A stretch of 34,449 nucleotides of DNA from Desulfosporosinus shakirovi (GTDB lineage Bacteria; Bacillota; Desulfitobacteriia; Desulfitobacteriales; Desulfitobacteriaceae). The notes under the pieces are model-generated. The model did not search any database and was not told where the DNA came from. It saw nothing but the letters and a program-made list of their open reading frames with translations. How positions within the stretch are numbered: the first letter of the stretch is position 1; every line of letters starts with the position of its first letter. Positions 7,208 through 15,579 of this stretch are shown here, one piece after another. Where the stretch lies: NCBI RefSeq assembly GCF_020595055.1, contig NZ_JAJDOO010000040.1, forward strand, positions 1 through 34,449, read 5' to 3'. A program made the translations under genes and the position numbers.

Positions 7208-7826
7208 ATGGACATTCAAATATTAGTAGTTGAAGACGATGAGACTATATCCGATATGGTCAAAAAGTTTCTGTTGAAAGAGGGTTACAGTGTGGATACC
7301 TGTTTCAATGGTGATGAAGCACTTTTGAAATTCTACGACAAAAACTATAATCTTTTAATCTTGATAATGCTGCCTGGAACAAACGGACAGGAGCTATTAA
7401 AAGAGTTTCGTAAAATTGGTGATGCGCCTGCTTTGATGGTGACTGCTTTGGATGATGATTATAACCAATTAAAAGCGTTCACAAATGAAGCGGACGATTA
7501 TATTATCAAGCCTTTCTTAATGCAATTTTGCTAAAACGTGTTGAGGCACTTTTGGGGCGTAACGGAATGCTGAAAAAGGAGATATCAGTAGGAAACTCAA
7601 GCTGTACCCGCTATCATACAGAGTTGATTACGATGGAAAAGATATTGGAGTTGCGCCCAAAGAATTTGATATATTATTTCTGTTAGTGCGGAACAAAGGA
7701 ATCATAATCCCCCATGAAACCTTATTCGCAAAAATAAGGGGCAACGATACGGTCATCGCACTTTCTATAAACAATATAGCAGGTGAAATTATTGACGATT
7801 ACAAGGCTCGTTTGGTAGTGAGGTAA
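7208..7826 (+). pseudogene. Response regulator (OmpR/PhoB type), broken by frameshifts
   Basis: The first frame (7208-7534) encodes a receiver domain: acidic pair in VVEDDE, the Thr of MVTAL and the Lys of IIKPF. The phosphorylation aspartate is missing: the strand reads LLILIMLPG where the family has L-D-x-MLPG, as if that codon were deleted. After KPF the frame shifts; LNAILLKRVEALLGRNG continues the domain in the next frame. A second shift near 7590 leads to YDGKDIGVAPKEFDILFLLV, the winged-helix DNA-binding domain, ending at TAA 7824-7826 without the usual C-terminal hairpin. At least two frameshifts plus loss of the active-site residue make it non-functional. No histidine kinase gene follows. 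Confidence 0.85.
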
Positions 7827-8039
7827 CAATTTCGGCTGATATGCAAAAGGTCATGCAGTCAGGCACATCCCTCGTCCCAAGAATTAGTACAGAACAGCCC
7901 ATAGCATTTTCACAATCAGAATACATCAAAGAATATAAGCTCACTGCTAATGCAGGGGTCTATTGATGGAAAGAAACTAAGGAGGTACGCAAAATGAGTT
8001 TACTGCACTATTAGATCAAAAAAATATTGAAGGTTAGAA
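7827..8039 (+). other. Unassigned remnant after the response regulator
   Basis: A frame open to about 7966 reads ISADMQKVMQSGTSLVPRIS and EYIKEYKLTANAGVY. A short frame led by AGGAGG at 7979-7984 begins ATG 7994 but stops within eight codons. I recognise neither; both look like pieces of genes cut by rearrangement. Confidence 0.3.
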
Positions 8040-8855
8040 TCAAAAGTTTCCAGGTCTGAAATTATTATAGTTACAGCATAATGAGCAGTCATTCGCTTCG
8101 ACGGTAAGCACCGAGGAGAGCAGAAGTTTAGTATAGGGATCTTGCGGCTGTGTCAGCACTTCTTTTACAGATCCTTCCTCAACTATTTTACCCTTATACA
8201 TCACCAGGACTCTGTTGCAAATACCTTGAACCAGGGCCTAATCATGGGAAATAAACAGCAGAGAAAGCTGCATTTCGTCTCGCAAATCCTCAAGCAATTC
8301 CAGGATCTGGGCCTGTACGCTCACATCCAAGGCACTGGTTATCTCATCACAGATGATAATCTGCGGGGAAACAGATATGGCTCGGGCAATGGCTGCACGC
8401 TGGCACTCACCCCCACTGATCTCCAAAGGAAGTCTGTCAGCCAGCGTGCTTTTGAGTCCTACCCGATCAAGCAAGCCATACATTTTTTGTTGCGCCTCGG
8501 CGCGCTTTACCCCAAAGTTACGCTGAATATCAATGATACTGCAGCCAATCGTTCGGCGGGGATCAAAGGAGTCCTGAGGATTTTGAAACACCATTTGCAT
8601 TTGCTTATAGACGGCTTTGGGAAAAGGGGTCTGCCGGAGTTCATCTCCAGCCAAGACCACGTTACCATGATCCGGGTGGAGCAGTCCGGTCACTATCCTG
8701 GCCAAGGTGCTTTTCCCGCAGCCGCTCTCACCCACCAATCCCAGAAACTCTCCAGGTTCCAGAAAGAAGCTCACGTTATCCACCGCATGGATATATCGGC
8801 CCTCTTCTCCAGCGTAAAAGCTTTTTTTCAGAGCAGTTACCTCAAGCACTTTCAC
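8040..8855 (-). pseudogene. ABC importer ATPase (OppF/NikE type) with in-frame amber stop
   Basis: The second ATPase of a nickel/peptide-type importer. Walker A is GESGCGKST (residues 42-50), the signature is SGGEC (147-151), Walker B is IIICDE and the switch His is His204. A TAG at 8238-8240 follows directly after SHD (residue 205). The same frame then continues with normal family sequence (ALVQGICNRVLVMYKGKIVEEG, then PQDPYTKLLLSS) to TGA at 8040-8042, giving 271 codons, the usual size. The family has a Leu or similar residue at the TAG position, so one T-to-A change of TTG explains it. The lost part contains helices after the H-loop, but all catalytic motifs remain. The last ~12 codons lie in a repeat also found at 32501 and may not be original. 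Confidence 0.85.
8041..8078. repeat. Short dispersed repeat, copy 1
   Basis: Bases 8041-8070 match 32501-32530 at 27 of 30 positions, in the same orientation; all three differences are T here and C there. After a six-base insertion (TATAGT region) both continue TTACAGCA/TACAGCA. Here it forms the 3' end of the broken ATPase gene; the other copy is in front of the AraC-type gene. Confidence 0.65.
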
Positions 8856-8874
8856 ATCTTGCCTCCTCTGCCAA

Positions 8875-9807
8875 TCAGCACCTCAGGAAATGTCCCTTGG
8901 AAATTTCCTTCAGGGGAGGGGTTTTTGTCAGACATTGATCCGCATAATTCGGGCAGCTCTTTTGCACCGGGCAGCCTTGTGTTCTCCTCTCGTGTTGGAA
9001 AACAGCTATCCCCCGGGGCGCAGGCGCACCCAGTCTGGGTATCGCCCGGATGATGTTTTGTGTATAGCGATGGGCAGGATTTCCGATGATCTCATCCTTG
9101 ACCCCGTATTCCAGGATCAGCCCCCCATACATAACGGCGATCTGATCGGCCATATGGGAAATAACCCCCATATTATGTGAAACTATCACGACAGAAGTCC
9201 CAAATTCAGTCCTGAGGTTCATAATTTCCTTGATCACCTGAGCTTGAACCGTTACATCCAGCGCACTGGTCGGTTCGTCGGCAAGCAGCAATTGGGGACG
9301 CAGCACCATAGCCACGGCAATGGCTGTCCTTTGACACATGCCTCCGCTCATCTGGAATGCATAGCTGTTCATAATCCGCTTCCCATCCGGCAAATTCATG
9401 CGCGCCAATAATTCCAACATCCGCCGGTCAGCTTCTGAACCGGAAAGATCACCGTGGCTGCGCACTGCCTCATGAAGCTGATGTTTGATTTTTCGTACGG
9501 GACAGAAGGAGGAATTGGGATTTTGCATAATTAAGGCGATCTCTTTCCCTCGGATTCTGCGCATTTTCTCTGCAGACAGCTGCAGCAGGTCAGTTCCTTG
9601 GTAGATAATTCTCCCATCTTGAATTGATCCCTTCCTGCCCAAAATTCCCATAGTCGCTAAAAGCAGGGTGCTTTTTCCGCTGCCCGATTCTCCCACAATT
9701 CCCAGAATGCTCCCTGCCTGAAGGGCAAGGGATACACTTTGCAAGACCGGAGTCTCTCCATACCTGACCTCAAGGTTTTCAATAGTCAGCAAATCCTGTC
9801 CAATCAT
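8875..9807 (-). CDS. ABC importer ATPase (OppD/NikD/DppD type)
   Basis: A 310-residue intact ATPase. Walker A is GESGSGKST (39-47), the Q-loop is MQNPNSSF, the signature is MSGGMCQR, Walker B is LLLADEPTSALD and the H-loop is VSHN. The C-terminus carries the oligopeptide/nickel-transporter tail with three Cys (GCPVQKSC, then QC), as in the OppD family. It energises uptake through the two permeases encoded upstream. Its ATG overlaps the stop of the binding-protein frame (ATGA at 9804-9807) and the next ATPase starts 20 bases after its stop. It looks functional, but its partners are damaged. Whether the cargo is a peptide, nickel or a metallophore cannot be told. Confidence 0.9.
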   Translation of the reverse strand: MIGQDLLTIENLEVRYGETPVLQSVSLALQAGSILGIVGESGSGKSTLLLATMGILGRKGSIQDGRIIYQGTDLLQLSAEKMRRIRGKEIALIMQNPNSSFCPVRKIKHQLHEAVRSHGDLSGSEADRRMLELLARMNLPDGKRIMNSYAFQMSGGMCQRTAIAVAMVLRPQLLLADEPTSALDVTVQAQVIKEIMNLRTEFGTSVVIVSHNMGVISHMADQIAVMYGGLILEYGVKDEIIGNPAHRYTQNIIRAIPRLGAPAPRGIAVFQHERRTQGCPVQKSCPNYADQCLTKTPPLKEISKGHFLRC

Positions 9808-11355
9808 TGTACTTTTGTAACCTGCCAGAAATCAAAGCTATTGCCCAGATTAGGTTTCAGGTTCTCTATCTCCTTTTTAGCAACCAAAAACTTCTTTAAA
9901 TGAAGCATGAAAATGTGTTGATCCCCTTCGAAAATATACTTTTAGACCTCAATGGAAAGTTCTTTCCGTTTTTCCATATCCGCAGTTTCTTTCATCTCGT
10001 CCAGCAGGGCGTCCACTTGAGGATTAGAGAAATGGGTGAAATTAGAAAAAGCATCCGTATAGAAGACCGGCTGGAGGAAGTTATAAGAATCCCCTAAGGA
10101 AAGAGTGTTATATCCGTAAGTCGCAATATTCCAGTTACCTTTTTTAAGGTCATTGACAATCCCATCGGAAACAACAATTTCCGAATGAATTCCCAGGGTT
10201 GCCAACTGATCCTGGATAACTTCGCAGAGGACAGGGAATTCCGGATTACCGGCATAGGTCATCAGGCTGAGGGACACTTCTTTGCCGTCTTTTTCTAAGT
10301 TGCCATCACCATTACTGTCTTGATACCCGGCCACGCTGAGAATTTGCTTAGCTTTTTCAAGATCATAGTCTTCAGCAGAAATATCTGCAGAGAAACCTGA
10401 CCAGGCAGGGAAACAGGCTGTTGTTTTGGTTCCGTTGCCGTTAAAGATCGAAGCAATATAAGAATCACGGTCGATTGAATAGCAAAGTGCCTTTCTCAAG
10501 GCAGGGTCTGTCGTAAAGGTGTTTTCGGGATTCAGAAAAAGAAAATAGGTTCTGTGACTATCATAGCCGGTAACTTGATAATCAGCCTTATTTTCAAAAA
10601 GGGGCATATCTGCAGGAGCAATCTCTGCGTAATCCAGTTCACCGGATTGGAGGGCAAGGGCTAAGGCATTCCCGTTGGTTATCCATTTGGTGTGGACAAG
10701 ATCGGCGGCAGGCTCACCTTGCCAATAAGCTTTGTTTTTTACCAGCTCGCAATTTCCTTCGTCATCCATGCTCTCCAGGATGTAAGGACCTGTTCCGACT
10801 ATCTGGCGGGCATAATCACTTCCTGCCTTAGTGTCGTAGATAATCGTTGAGGCATCGGTTAATAATGAGGGCAAGGTTGCCGCGGGAGAATTAGTTTTGA
10901 TGGTCAGCACCTGGCCCTCAGCTTCCAGGGACTTGAGATCGAGGATTTTGTCCAGGCGTTCAATCCCTGCTAGGGAGTATTCTAGGGCCGCCTTGGCCGC
11001 TTCTGCTGTAAGAGGCTCACCACTGGTGAAGCTGATTCCATCTCTTAGGGTGATTTCCCAGGTGTACTCATCAGGATGAGTGTATGTGTCGGCAAGATGG
11101 GGCTCAACCTTCAGGGTCTCATTATTCAGCTTGAACAAGGTTTCGCACACACCCATGGAAACAGGCACCCCCGCCGTATAATCAATCCGTGGATCCAGGG
11201 AAACGCCATGGGCATTATTTGAAGAGGCAATGGTTAACTCAACCAGCCCTTTAGTGGCGGTCTTAGAACTGCCGCATCCGGTCAAGATCCCCATGCCCAG
11301 CACCACAGACAACAAAAATTGCCATAATTTTCTTGGGCTTCGAATTCTTTTTCAT
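9804..11355 (-). pseudogene. Solute-binding lipoprotein (SBP_bac_5), signal-peptide frameshift and in-frame stop
   Basis: Family 5 extracellular binding protein of nickel/dipeptide importers. The main frame (9942-11315) covers the lipobox (GILTGC) and most of the fold (VSMGVCETLFKLN, ETLKVEPHLADTY, IVGTGPYIL, DPALRKALCYSIDRD). Two lesions are visible. First, the natural ATG 11353-11355, with AAGGAG before it, is followed by only five A; adding one A would give MKKRIRSPRKLWQFLLSVV, a textbook lipoprotein signal joined to the main frame. Second, TAA at 9942-9944 stands where Gln (CAA) is expected; the same frame continues KYIFEGDQHIFM to VAKKEIENLKPN and TGA 9804-9806. Apart from these two changes it is full length (about 515 residues), so decay is recent. 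Confidence 0.85.
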
Positions 11356-11560
11356 AAAGATTCTCCTTCGCTTTCTCTTGCGCTTTCACATTTTTCACGC
11401 TCTCTGTCAGGTTCACTTTTTACGCTTATCCGGGAGTCTTTTGCCAAACCTCTATTTAAGAAAAATTAGATCTTTAGATAGTGTGCTGCTACATTGATCT
11501 CAACTATATTGCAGTAATTTGTGACCTATCAGAGGATTTCTAAAGTTTTGCAGCAGACTC
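11356..11560 (-). other. Gap between permease and binding-protein genes
   Basis: About 205 bases with no ORF of note. AAGGAG at the left edge serves the binding-protein start. I see no strong hairpin or promoter; a promoter for the binding-protein gene may lie here. Confidence 0.4.
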
Positions 11561-12400
11561 CTAAGACTGAACTTCGTTATTTTTAGAGGAAATTAACACT
11601 TTGTTCAAACTGTCTCCGAACATTCCCATCACCATGACCACGGACAAAATGGCCAGACCTGGGAAGAGGGCTGCCCAGGGAGCAATTTGCAGCCTTTGGC
11701 GGCCATCGTTTAACATCGTTCCCCATTCGGGAAAGGGGGGAGCAGATCCTAAGCCCAGAAAGGAAAGACCGGCAAAACTTAGAATTGTCCCGCCGATATG
11801 CATACTTGCCGATACCACCAAAGGACTAAGACAGTTAGGCAAAATCGTCCGCACTAAGATCTTCCGGGTAGAGCTGCCGGAAATTCTGGCCGCGCTGACA
11901 AAGGTCCGCTCTTTAAGAGACAGCACCTGGCTGCGGGCCAGGCGTGCATAACCGGTCCAGCCTATAACCGACAGGGCAATAACACAGTTTACTGTACCCG
12001 GCCCCAACATCCCGGCGATGGCGATGGTGAATACCAGGCTGGGAAAGGCCTGAAAGCAATCGACCACCCGCATTAACAACCCGTCTAACCGACCACCCCA
12101 AAACCCGCTCAGTGTTCCGATCACCGTACCTATCACAAAGGTTACCCCAACCACAATTAAGGCTGAATAAATAGAACGGGCCGCCCCCTCGATCAGCCGG
12201 GACATAATACAACGGCCGATATAGTCTGTGCCCAGGGGATACTCGCCGGAGGGGGGCAGATTGACCTGGGCCAGATTAACCTTCAGGGGGTCATGACTCA
12301 GGAACAGCGGCCCTACTGCCGCAAACACCAGCAGCACTAACACCAGGGCAGTCCAGAAAATAAATTGAGTTTTAGGTGATTTCAGCCTGTTTGTTTTCAT
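11561..12400 (-). CDS. ABC importer permease (DppC/NikC type)
   Basis: A 279-residue membrane protein with the N-terminal segment (FIFWTALVLVLLVFAAVGPLF), the conserved periplasmic strip (HPL-type: PPSGEYPLGTDYIGRCIMSRL) and a MetI-like core of five segments. The EAA coupling loop is AARISGSSTRKILVRTILPN. Length is normal. The frame opens 21 codons further upstream, but that part overlaps the previous gene and is not family-like; ATG 12400 with a GGGGAAAGAAG purine site is chosen, giving a 29-base overlap with the upstream permease. It forms the channel with the other permease, now truncated. Confidence 0.88.
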   Translation of the reverse strand: MKTNRLKSPKTQFIFWTALVLVLLVFAAVGPLFLSHDPLKVNLAQVNLPPSGEYPLGTDYIGRCIMSRLIEGAARSIYSALIVVGVTFVIGTVIGTLSGFWGGRLDGLLMRVVDCFQAFPSLVFTIAIAGMLGPGTVNCVIALSVIGWTGYARLARSQVLSLKERTFVSAARISGSSTRKILVRTILPNCLSPLVVSASMHIGGTILSFAGLSFLGLGSAPPFPEWGTMLNDGRQRLQIAPWAALFPGLAILSVVMVMGMFGDSLNKVLISSKNNEVQS

Positions 12401-12980
12401 GCTTCTTTCCCCAGTTCTCCCTGTTTTCCAGCAGTATTTTGTGTTTAACGAGGGGATCGGCATAAGCGTGCAAGATATCGACCAGGAGATTGACTGCTAC
12501 ATAAATCACCGCCATCAGCAGGACATAGCCCTGGATCAGCGGATAATCTCTGTCGGTTATGGCTTGTATCGCCAGCCGTCCTACCCCCGGATAGGTAAAC
12601 ACTATTTCGATGATCGCCGTCCCGCCTAAAAGATGTCCGATATTCATGCCGGCAATAGTAAGGATGGTGGGAAGTGTCCTTTTAAGAGCACTTCCCATCA
12701 ATATCCAGTGTTCTCTAATACCCCGCGCCCTGATCATCCGGATATAATCCTCGCCCATCTCTTGGATAATCGCCGCCCTGACCTGCCGCACATAGGTTGC
12801 GGAAAGACAGATGACCAGAGTCAGGGTGGGCAGGACGATTCCTTGGGCACTGCCCGAACTGATAGTAGGAAACAGCTTCAGTTTAATGGAAAAGATATAA
12901 ATTAAAATCACCGCTACGAAAAAGCCCGGCATGGAGCTGTTAATAAAGGACAGAATTCTAATCAGGTAATCCGCAGCCTT
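12372..12980 (-). pseudogene. ABC importer permease (DppB/NikB type), N-terminus lost
   Basis: The C-terminal two thirds of a NikB/DppB permease: FFVAVILIYIFSIKL, PTLTLVICLSATYVRQVRAA, the EAA loop RARGIREHWILMGSALKRTLP, and VFTYPGVGRLAIQAITDRDYPLIQ. Homology extends upstream of the first Met through AADYLIRILSFINSS to about 12980, where it stops and rhomboid sequence begins on the other strand. About 100 residues (first membrane segment and periplasmic domain) and the promoter of the operon are gone. The remaining frame is uninterrupted to TGA 12372. Confidence 0.85.
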
Positions 12981-13362
12981 GGGCCATGGGGATTGGAGCC
13001 ATTACTCAAGCAATATGGTACTATTTCTGGTATTAGGCCCCATACTTGAAGAAAAATATAAATCTCAATCTTTTTTAATCATGATTACAATCACTGCATT
13101 GGTGTCTGGATTATTTCATGCCATTTTATTTTCGAGTACTGTATTACTGGGCGCAAGTGGTATTATATTTATGATGATAGTCCTATCATCAGTTGCAGGC
13201 ATGAAGGATGGAAAAATCCCACTAACCCTCATATTGGTGATAATTATTTATCTTGGGGGCGAGATATTAAGTGTTGGATCGAAAGATGGAATAGCTCATA
13301 TAGCTCATATTTTAGGAGGAGTCTGCGGTGCTGCTTTTGGTCTTCTAAGCAGACGTACATAA
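12979..13362 (+). pseudogene. Rhomboid-family intramembrane serine protease, N-terminus lost
   Basis: About 127 residues of a rhomboid. HGDWSHYSSNMVLFLVLGP is the conserved TM2 motif (H-x-x-x-H-x-x-x-N region), GASGIIF carries the catalytic Ser and AHIAHILGG the catalytic His. The first transmembrane segment and any N-terminal part are missing, and an in-frame TAA stands just before the homology. The sequence upstream belongs to the oppositely oriented permease, so the gene was cut by the same event. The initiating codon would be a TTG with no ribosome site; expression is unlikely. Confidence 0.8.
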
Positions 13363-13513
13363 CTAAACTTTATAATTCCAGCTCATTTTGGAGAGTGATC
13401 GCCTGGGCCTTTACGAAATAGGGATAGATTCTGCGCGTTATATTGATTCATTGAAGGGCCTGTTGTTTTAGAATCATTTCATAACCTGGCTAGTTGATGG
13501 AAGTCTGTGAATA
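13363..13513. other. Non-coding gap
   Basis: Some 150 bases between the rhomboid remnant and a shared terminator. No ORF or repeat of note. Confidence 0.4.
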
Positions 13514-13540
13514 AAAAAAGTGCGAACTGCACTTTTTATT
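13514..13540. terminator. Two-way terminator
   Basis: AAAAAGTGC (13515-13523) pairs with GCACTTTTT (13529-13537) around GAACT. T runs follow on both strands, so it can end both the rhomboid remnant and the ferredoxin remnant. Confidence 0.8.
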
Positions 13541-13546
13541 TATGAA

Positions 13547-13855
13547 TCATCCGGATTCGATGTCGGAAAAAAGGAATAACGGCGCCTTTCGCTCTTTATA
13601 CAGTTTAGTTAGTCGCATTGCAGCGTCTTTGACTAGACCGGTTTTCATAGTTCTGGCGTTTTGAGGACAGTTCTTGATGCAGGCACAACACGTGATGCAT
13701 TTTTTTTGATCAATCAGATGATTATTTTCTGATGTTTGTAATGGGTGTTTTCTCGCAGCTGGTTTGGTGATATCTGTTAGTTCTGCAGTGCTGTGATTAA
13801 TTCCGCGCGCAATCCTTGAATAATTGCTTTTGTTGTCCCCGTCGGTGAAAAACAA
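13547..13855 (-). pseudogene. EFR1-type ferredoxin, C-terminal fragment
   Basis: A 102-residue open frame with one complete 4Fe-4S motif (CITCCACIKNCP) followed by QNARTMKTGLVKDAAMRL and the ending LYKERKAPLFLF, typical of the C-terminus of EFR1 family flavodoxin-ferredoxins. A full protein has an N-terminal flavodoxin domain and two cluster motifs; the flavodoxin part and one cluster are absent. The only start is a TTG without a ribosome site. The N-terminal 45 residues do not look like the family, so a junction lies near 13700. Confidence 0.6.
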
Positions 13856-14038
13856 ACTAGTTTCAGTAAGTGTATTTTTATGAGATTCTCCTTTAAATCT
13901 TTAGACTATCTGCAGTTAAAAAAACATTTTTATTCGTTTTACAAATTTTTCATGATTTACAGTAATACAAATCTAATAATGTTACAAGGAGTGAAATTAT
14001 AATGGTATAAATTATACTAGTTAGGATTGGTGACGAGT

Positions 14039-14176
14039 TTGAATAATGTGAAACTTCGATATAAAGAGCTGGGGGATTTTTTAAAAACGCGAAGAGCTAG
14101 AACGTTACCATCACAAGTGGGACTTTCATCAGCAACACGCAGACGTACTCCTGGCTTGAATCCTAATATTATCTGA
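14039..14176 (+). pseudogene. MmyB-type XRE regulator, N-terminal fragment
   Basis: A 45-codon frame starting YKELGDFLKTRRARTLPSQV and RRRTPGL, which is the start of the XRE regulators with a C-terminal MmyB-like ligand domain (normally about 260-280 residues, continuing REEVA-type HTH). It stops at TGA 14174-14176 and nothing further of the family is seen downstream. The start is a TTG (or GTG 14030). Confidence 0.6.
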
Positions 14177-14383
14177 AGTAGGTATATTATTTATTAACAA
14201 GCATGATTTAGCATTTGTATTACTGAGTTATATCAAGTGAGTGTATAATAAGAATATATAGAATATATAGAATAGTAGAATTATATACAAATCAGCAACA
14301 TTTATTAAATGTCGGTGATTCAATTCACAAAATAGTAAGCTCTCCATTCTTGTATAAAACATTATATGAAGGAGTGAAAGTGA
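14177..14383. other. AT-rich gap with short tandem repeat
   Basis: At 14251-14276 the unit AGAATATAT occurs twice in full and then as AGAATAGT and AGAATTATAT. AAGGAG at about 14369-14374 serves the next gene. A promoter probably lies in the AT-rich part, but I cannot fix it. Confidence 0.4.
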
Positions 14384-14863
14384 GTGGCTAAAAGAAATAT
14401 AATGATTGGTGTAACCGCTCTTGAATTCGAGAACATGCCTGAGGAATTTATTGGTAAATACACGCTTGGAGTAGAGGGGGTTAGTGACCTGTTCAGCGAA
14501 ATGTCTAAGGAATGGGAAGAAGAGCACAAAAAATATAAGAAAGACATAAATGCTGCAATTCCTTGTAAATGCAACGTGCAGAAAGCCATAGCTTCTCGCA
14601 TGCCAAGCAACTGTGTTTCGTTAGAGGCTCTGAGCATCTTAATGAGAGTAGGCAGAAAGCCTGTGCTAAGGTCACTGGCAATGGGAAGCGGAATTCCCCA
14701 TGTTATACATCAAGTAAACAATAAAGTATTGTTTAGGTACACTTTACTACTTTTCGATGCGCTGGAAGATGCACTTGAGATGGCTAAATTATTTGTTGAC
14801 ACTGCTAACAATAATTCAAGTATTCTCGAGAGGTGCTCATATGAAGCTGGAGGACTTATGTAA
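14384..14863 (+). CDS. Hypothetical protein, unrecognised
   Basis: A 159-residue protein I do not recognise. It starts with GTG after GAAGGAG at a good distance. The N-terminal third is mixed (ALEFENMPEEFIGKY), residues 42-55 are highly charged (EWEEEHKKYKKD), a CKC pair sits near residue 62, and the C-terminal half is probably helical (LLLFDALEDALEMAKLFV). It has no signal peptide or clear membrane segment. It is flanked by gene remnants on both sides; its intact reading frame and good ribosome site suggest it is expressed. A role in DNA or mobile-element maintenance would be a guess from location only. Confidence 0.5.
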   Translation: MAKRNIMIGVTALEFENMPEEFIGKYTLGVEGVSDLFSEMSKEWEEEHKKYKKDINAAIPCKCNVQKAIASRMPSNCVSLEALSILMRVGRKPVLRSLAMGSGIPHVIHQVNNKVLFRYTLLLFDALEDALEMAKLFVDTANNNSSILERCSYEAGGLM

Positions 14864-14927
14864 CAAGTACGATTGGTAATGGCAAATCGATGACAAAGAG
14901 GTCCTTTGTCTGGATTATGAGGTGTAG

Positions 14928-15140
14928 TTGATTTCACTCGAAAGCTCCGCGTTTATAAACGGGATACCCATCACCCCCATCCAAATGTCGAAGGGACTGG
15001 AATTTGAGGAGGTCATCATTCCTGCGGCCAACAGCAAGACTTATGCCAGGGACTATGACCGCAGCCTTCTCTACGTTGCCTGCACGCGGGCGATGCATCA
15101 GCTGGCGTTGATCTGCTCCGGCGGGCTGACCCGACCATGG
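14928..15140 (+). pseudogene. UvrD/HelD-like helicase, C-terminal fragment
   Basis: About 70 residues of the last part of a superfamily 1 helicase: QMSKGLEFEEVIIPAAN (motif V region) and DRSLLYVACTRAMHQLAL (motif VI with the Arg that contacts ATP), ending GGLTR. The Walker motifs and everything before are missing, and only a TTG without a ribosome site could start it. After GGLTR the sequence changes to the tail of the convergent membrane protein gene, marking a junction near 15135. Confidence 0.8.
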
Positions 15141-15141
15141 C

Positions 15142-15579
15142 CTACATTTCTTTCTGGTATTTATTCAGATAGTAAATGTTTGAGAAAACAATAAGCAGAT
15201 AGGCGGCTACAAAGGTCAGGATCATAGACATATCCACCTGCATTAAAGCAAAGGCTAGCATCAGTGCTGCAAATACCATTAGCATCAAGTCATAGGATTT
15301 TGCTTTTGCTTTATTGCTTATGGCTATATTCCGTTCGTCTTTTGCCTCTACTTCAATTTGCTTTGCGGCTTGCGGTTCTTTTTTTAGTGCGGCGTTTTTC
15401 AGTATTTCGCCTAAGTTTTGCCCAAATAAGCCAGTTCCAATCCCTACACAAAGATATGGTATTACACGCACTATTCCCTCTGCGTCCGGTATTGATTTTA
15501 TTAGTACAAGGCCTGTTACAAAAATTATAAAGCCAATTACTGAAAACAATGCATACTTATCTGATTTACTTTTGTTCAT
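15142..15579 (-). CDS. Small multi-pass membrane protein (DUF2178/DUF6442-like)
   Basis: A 145-residue protein with four predicted membrane segments: two near the N-terminus (ALFSVIGFIIFVTGLVLI; VIPYLCVGIGTGLFGQNL) and two near the C-terminus (LMLMVFAALMLAFALM; MILTFVAAYLLIVFSNIYY), linked by a charged loop containing DERNIAISNKAKAKSYD. This layout is common for membrane proteins encoded directly after a small XRE regulator in Firmicutes. The frame opens 12 codons upstream, but ATG 15579 with GGAGG before it is the start; it overlaps the regulator gene by 14 bases. Function unknown; its synthesis is clearly tied to the regulator. Confidence 0.8.
   Translation of the reverse strand: MNKSKSDKYALFSVIGFIIFVTGLVLIKSIPDAEGIVRVIPYLCVGIGTGLFGQNLGEILKNAALKKEPQAAKQIEVEAKDERNIAISNKAKAKSYDLMLMVFAALMLAFALMQVDMSMILTFVAAYLLIVFSNIYYLNKYQKEM

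Noticed and set aside
8142-9053. A 303-codon plus-strand frame
   Set aside because: It is antisense to the two ABC ATPase genes, whose motifs are unmistakable on the minus strand; no ribosome site or known domain.
14251-14290. AGAATATAT tandem repeat as a CRISPR or iteron array
   Set aside because: Only two full units plus two imperfect ones, no spacers, and in plain AT-rich sequence.
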